A stretch of 64,000 nt of DNA from positions 868,001 through 932,000 of the forward strand of contig JAPEHQ010000008.1 in assembly GCA_027405735.1 (NCBI GenBank). Reading direction: 5' to 3'. Below are positions 60,112-64,000 of the stretch, in pieces; within the stretch, counting starts at the first letter, position 1, and each line of letters starts with the position of its first letter. Below the pieces are notes generated by a model. The model worked only from the letters and a program-made list of their open reading frames with translations, was not told the DNA's origin and searched no databases. The stretch comes from Mucor racemosus (lineage: Eukaryota > Mucoromycota > Mucoromycetes > Mucorales > Mucoraceae). The translations under genes and the position numbers were made by a program.

Positions 60112-61624
60112 TTATAAATCAGCTAATAAAGCTGTTCCCATTTGCTTGAAGCAAAATGCATTGTTTTTGCTGATGATTTCCTTGTTTGGCTTGATAAAGA
60201 GAGGGTTCTTTGAGAATGACAACCTGATTCCACCTTTAACAGAATTAGACAACTCATGTCCTTGATGTTGACTCATAGCTTGAGTAGCGAATACCACATC
60301 ATCAAATTCTATAAAACACATGGGACCTTGAGGCTTTTGACGAAAACACATGCGCTTATAACCTTCACATGGAGAAAACAAGAAACGTAATTCATCTTCA
60401 CTTGTAGCAGGAGGCAAATTACCAACATAAAGAGTATTACATGGAGGGTTTTGGTCTGCAGGATTGTTTGTTGCACGGAAAGATCCGGCTGAAATACTTG
60501 CCGATCTTTCAATGTTGGGTGAGGGTTGTAATGAATTTTTACGATTTATAGACAATAAATCTTCTCCACCATCAAAGAAACCATTCATTGAGAATGCAAA
60601 ATCATGATTAGGTGCAGGTGTAGATTTTGACAAGTAACTGAATGGATCGGTATCAAGTTCGGATGAATTGAATGATTTTGAAAAGAAATTAAAAGGATGT
60701 GCCATATCATTGTTATTGTTATCACGGCTAGAAGGGATACCGTTTCGGCCATCAAATGATTTGGAACGGATACTGCATAGAGAATCACCTAAAGAAGGAG
60801 CGTTGTGCGTCGTCATGAGAGGTTCATTCAAGAATGGGTCATCTTTATAATCTCCTGGAGAGAGTAAATCACTTGGAAGAGGAGAAAATGATTCATACCC
60901 AACACCGGTAGCAGAAGATTGTGATGTAGAAAACAGATCAGTTTGTTGTTGAGGTTGACCAAGACTTCGGGGCATGATGGACATTGGAGAGCTAGAAGGC
61001 TCGGGTAAAAAAACGGCAGTAGGTATTAGATTGTTACTATTGATAGTTGTAGAAGTGGTAGCAAATGGAATGATAGAGTTACGTTTTATGTGTAAATTCT
61101 TTTTTGCCATTTCAGCTTTCAAAATTGAACCTTTTTCAACATCTACCCTTTTACCATTCATTTCAATAGCTGCATCTTTGGCTTCTTGACAAGTATGAAA
61201 TTTAGCAAAACCAATCTTTTCTTAAAGCGTTAGCAAATATGCGTGTTTGAAGAATGTCATTATTCATACTTACCATTTGCTTTTTATTCAAGTTGTTCAA
61301 AATACTATAAAAATCTCGATAGTCTTGTTGGTCTTTGCAATGCCATTTTAATGAAGCCGCTTCAAATCCTTTTGAGAAAATAAACATATTTTGGAATTCT
61401 CTTTCTTGCATATCATCTGGAAAACCTACAACAAAAATAGTCGTAACATTATCCTGTTGACATGAAGGTGGAGGAGATGATGGCATTGAAGAAATTGGGG
61501 AATTTGAAGTGCTGTCTGTGTTGCTGATAGTCATTGCTGGTGAAGGTGTCAGAGGATGAATTTCCTTTGATTCATCATTGTGAGAAATTGTTGGGCTTAA
61601 AAGTGTTGTATCACCGCTTGTCAT
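60112..61624 (-). CDS. Whi3-like RNA-binding protein with two RRM-type domains
   Basis: Two exons, 61624-61274 and 61215-60112, encode 484 residues. The N-terminal RRM begins [20 protein letters not shown] and continues across the intron as NNLNKKQM plus [20 protein letters not shown] use the acceptor at 61216-61217; the nearer AG would shift the frame. A 200-residue Ser/Pro/Asn-rich middle follows. The C-terminal RRM is the best conserved part: [53 protein letters not shown], then [16 protein letters not shown]. That ending matches Whi3/Scw1-type RRMs. Whi3 binds G1-cyclin and other mRNAs and controls growth form. An in-frame ATG at 61660 would add 12 residues. Confidence 0.88.
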
Positions 61625-61871
61625 TTTAATTATATTTGTAGAAAGAAAAAATGAAATCAAGGTGAAATATGTGAAATTTATATATGAAATGTGATGTTGT
61701 GTAGTGTCGGGAATGATGTCGCATGACCCTTATTGAAATTTTCTCTTTTTCCATAATGTAATTTAAAGGGCAGAAAACTTGCAATTTTATGAAAAATGTC
61801 CTATTATTTCCAGCTCTTATCTCTTTGCAAACAAACAGAAAAAGCACGATTCTTGCAAACATTTATTAGTT

Positions 61872-61894
61872 AAAAAAAAAAAAAAAAAAAAAAA
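61872..61894 (+). repeat. A23 homopolymer
   Basis: Uninterrupted A run in the upstream region of the Whi3-like gene (T-tract in its direction), between its start and the CHY zinc-finger gene. Confidence 0.85.
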
Positions 61895-62039
61895 TGCTAT
61901 CTTTAGGTATCAAATAGCAAAAATCCTTTCTTCAGAATAATAATCAAAAAATAGAAAAAATTGTATTTCTTAAACCAAAATGCTTGCAAAAAGGCAAGTT
62001 TTCTTTGAAATACACCTTCCGCTTTATCAACAGAAATCT

Positions 62040-64000
62040 TCAAGATGAAGAAGATTCAGTTTGATGACGTTCTTTACCAGCAATGCCTACTCTATCCTGT
62101 TTCTTGGATGTTGTTTTTCCCAATCCCTTGTGTTTATGCGGGTCCTTTTTTTGTTTTTTGTTTTTTAGTACATTGTAAATATGTGCAAATACAAAGATCT
62201 ATTTACCTTTCGGCTCATGGCACTTTTGTTTCTTACACCTTTACCACCTTCCCAAAATGCTTGTTTCTGCGGTGCTTTTTCGAATTCATGCCCACAAATG
62301 CACGGCTTTCCACTGACAATGTTTTGTTCTCTAGAACATAAACCACAAACATGTTTTTTAGCAAATTCTACATGGTGATCTTCATGTCCATCATGGCAAT
62401 TATCGCAAGGATATAATTTGTTACAACAAGAGAATCTAAACCAACGCTTTGATTTGCGATAATGAGAGCATGTACCTTGATCAGGCAAAGGTTCGCCAAT
62501 AGTTAAAGGATCTTCTTTGGACTTTTTCTTCTTTTTCAATTTCATAACTTGCTCTTCGCTGGCTATTAATCTTTCCCCTCCTTCACTGCCGATCTTGACA
62601 AATCTATAATCACCTAATCCACATGTCATTTTTGCGTGACAAGAAAAGCAATTGAAGGTACGAGGTGAATCATGAGGAGATAACCGGACTGTAGAGGTCA
62701 TATCGGCCATACAAGATCCACAAGTACCGATATAAGCCGATGGTAATATATCATATGCAATACATCCTGCTAATTGCAATAAACCAACAGATAAAGCACC
62801 TTGATGAACAAGCTCTATAAAAAAAGAATTAGTTACCTTTTTTCGCTATATATAATTCATAAATATTACCTCCAAGAAGTTTAATGCCCATTACAGAAGA
62901 ACATGTTGGACAAGACATCCATCTTTCAGTTTTAGGTGCATTAGGTTTCTTTTCAGAAGAAGACGATGATGCTGCTTGTTTCTCGTCTTGCTCAGGTTTG
63001 ATACTTTCAACTTCTACTGTGTCTTTACATCTAGCACATTTAACCATAATATGAAGTAAAGTGCAACGGAACAATGAGATATTTTCTAATTTTGGATCAA
63101 CAAGTCTAATTTCTGTTCCTCTTCGAACGGCAGGTTGACTGAGGTTTACTAGTGTCTTTTCTCCATCTTGTTCCTCCTCTGAATGATGATGATATTCATC
63201 CTCTCCGGGAGCCAATTCAACTTCAACTTCCTCTTCCTCTGCTTGTTCAATGACTAAACTGGGATCATTTACAATAATAACCTTATTTTTTTTTATACTA
63301 TTTTCTTCATCAAACAAAGATGTCTTCTTTTTCGACTCTGATTTGGGTTGTTGTTGAGGCATAAATTCGGCTGCTGTAACTGATAAAGAAGGTTGCTGCT
63401 GCTGTGCTGCTTTTACAGGTGGTTTCAAATCTTTTTGTTGTGCAGCTGAAATACTCTCTGCCTCTTCTTGCTCTTCCGTTTTTTGAGTAGGTGGTGTGCT
63501 TAATAAAAGCTCTAAATTTCGATTGAGCCAATTCAAGTTTTCAAATAAAGTGTAATCTCCTTTTGAGACATGCTCATCAAATCCTAAAGATATCCAACTT
63601 GCTCTTGTTTTATCAAGTTTTTTGTTTTCAATCTCGATGGAACATGATTCAAGGGGATATAATGCAGGTATATGATATTTTATATACAATTCATTTCCTC
63701 CAATCAATTGCTCATGGGTAAAGTCTGTGTCATTGACGGAAATAACCAGTGTAGCGATAGTTTCTTTGGAATTAGATCTATCCAACTCGAGTTAATATTG
63801 AATTTCCTTTACCTTTCTATATAATTTCCATACCTCACAGTTTTAAAAGTATCACAAAATCGAGTTTGAAGCTGTCTGAATTCATGTTTTCGTCTTTTAT
63901 CGGCAATTGATATTTCTTTAGATGTATAATGTTTCTTTGGAACTTGCTCAACAGCAACAGGAGTATTAACTTGTTTTGGGTTTTCAATTTGTACAGGCTT
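62040..64000 (-). CDS. CHY zinc-finger protein with RWD-like N-terminal region, 5' end outside window
   Basis: Four exons seen: the partial 64000-63834, then 63777-62870, 62814-62207 and 62126-62040. A region ETIATLVISVNDTDFTHEQL to RNLELLL has an RWD-like look (YHIPALYPLESC). An acidic, Gln-rich middle is followed by CARCKDTVEV and CPTCSSV, then a zinc segment CGSCMAD, FNCFSCHAKMTCGLGDYRF. The CHY finger proper is GTCSHYRKSKRWFRFSCCNK, LYPCDNCHDGHEDHH, HVCGLCSREQ, CICGHEFEKA. Its end KGLGKTTSKKQDRVGIAGKE comes from a spliced last exon and resembles other CHY proteins. In yeast, the related Hot13 helps keep zinc off mitochondrial import components; many fungal CHY proteins have no assigned role. 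The exon at 63777 starts after GGATAG so that ACTGTGAG joins in frame. Confidence 0.85.

Overview
The window looks like nuclear DNA of an early-diverging fungus, most likely Mucoromycota. It is very AT-rich. Genes are broken by short introns of about 50-90 bp with GTAAGT-like donors and YAG acceptors. Many products are fungal in type: an Fmp46-like redox protein, a HAL4/SAT4-type kinase, a Rua1 C-terminal domain factor, a Whi3-like RNA-binding protein and the 9.5 kDa complex I subunit. A Polycomb EED homologue is also present. No plastid, prokaryotic, CRISPR or tRNA signal was seen. Exon structures were built by hand from splice sites and reading-frame continuity. The summed exon length is a multiple of three for every complete multi-exon model except the SAP-kinase gene.

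Layout. 1-736: 3' end of an EED-like WD40 gene. 1185-3730: a decayed repeat copy (A) and an orphan nucleotidyltransferase exon. 3973-9902: aconitase, Fmp46-like protein and HAL4/SAT4-like kinase. 9903-17680: sparse DNA with a tiny lysine-rich gene, the p24 cargo receptor EMP24, a hAT-like MITE and repeat copy E. 17682-21231: SEC65/SRP19 and TFB3/MAT1 as a divergent pair, then a mini WWE-like protein. 24375-35121: Rua1-domain factor, homeobox factor, complex I subunit, tubulin cofactor B and an RS/RRM splicing-type protein. 35870-58890: a repeat-dominated block. 60112-64000: Whi3-like RNA-binding protein and a CHY zinc-finger protein that runs off the window.

The repeat block is the most unusual part. 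Two inverted arms (about 35870-39232 and 46512-50300), nearly identical over their inner 2.6 kb, flank three genes: a xylose-reductase-type aldo-keto reductase, a SAP-plus-kinase gene and an RNPS1-like SR protein. Both arms carry the same nested 728-bp element with 5-bp target duplications. Only the right arm carries a 363-bp hAT-like MITE. This gives an order of events: repeat, 728-bp element, inverted duplication, then hAT insertion. Just to the right lies a second palindrome with two 2061-bp arms (51044-53104 and 54607-56667). A remnant of a dynein intermediate-chain exon spans its left inner junction, and a third, independent copy of the 728-bp family sits in its spacer.

The genes do not form one pathway; most are housekeeping (TCA cycle, complex I, ER targeting and early secretion, TFIIH/CAK, splicing, tubulin folding) with several regulators. 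Points of interest among genes are a WNK-like relocation of the ATP-binding lysine in the SAP-kinase gene, a one-base frame break in its SAP exon, and a start codon split by an intron in the RNPS1-like gene.
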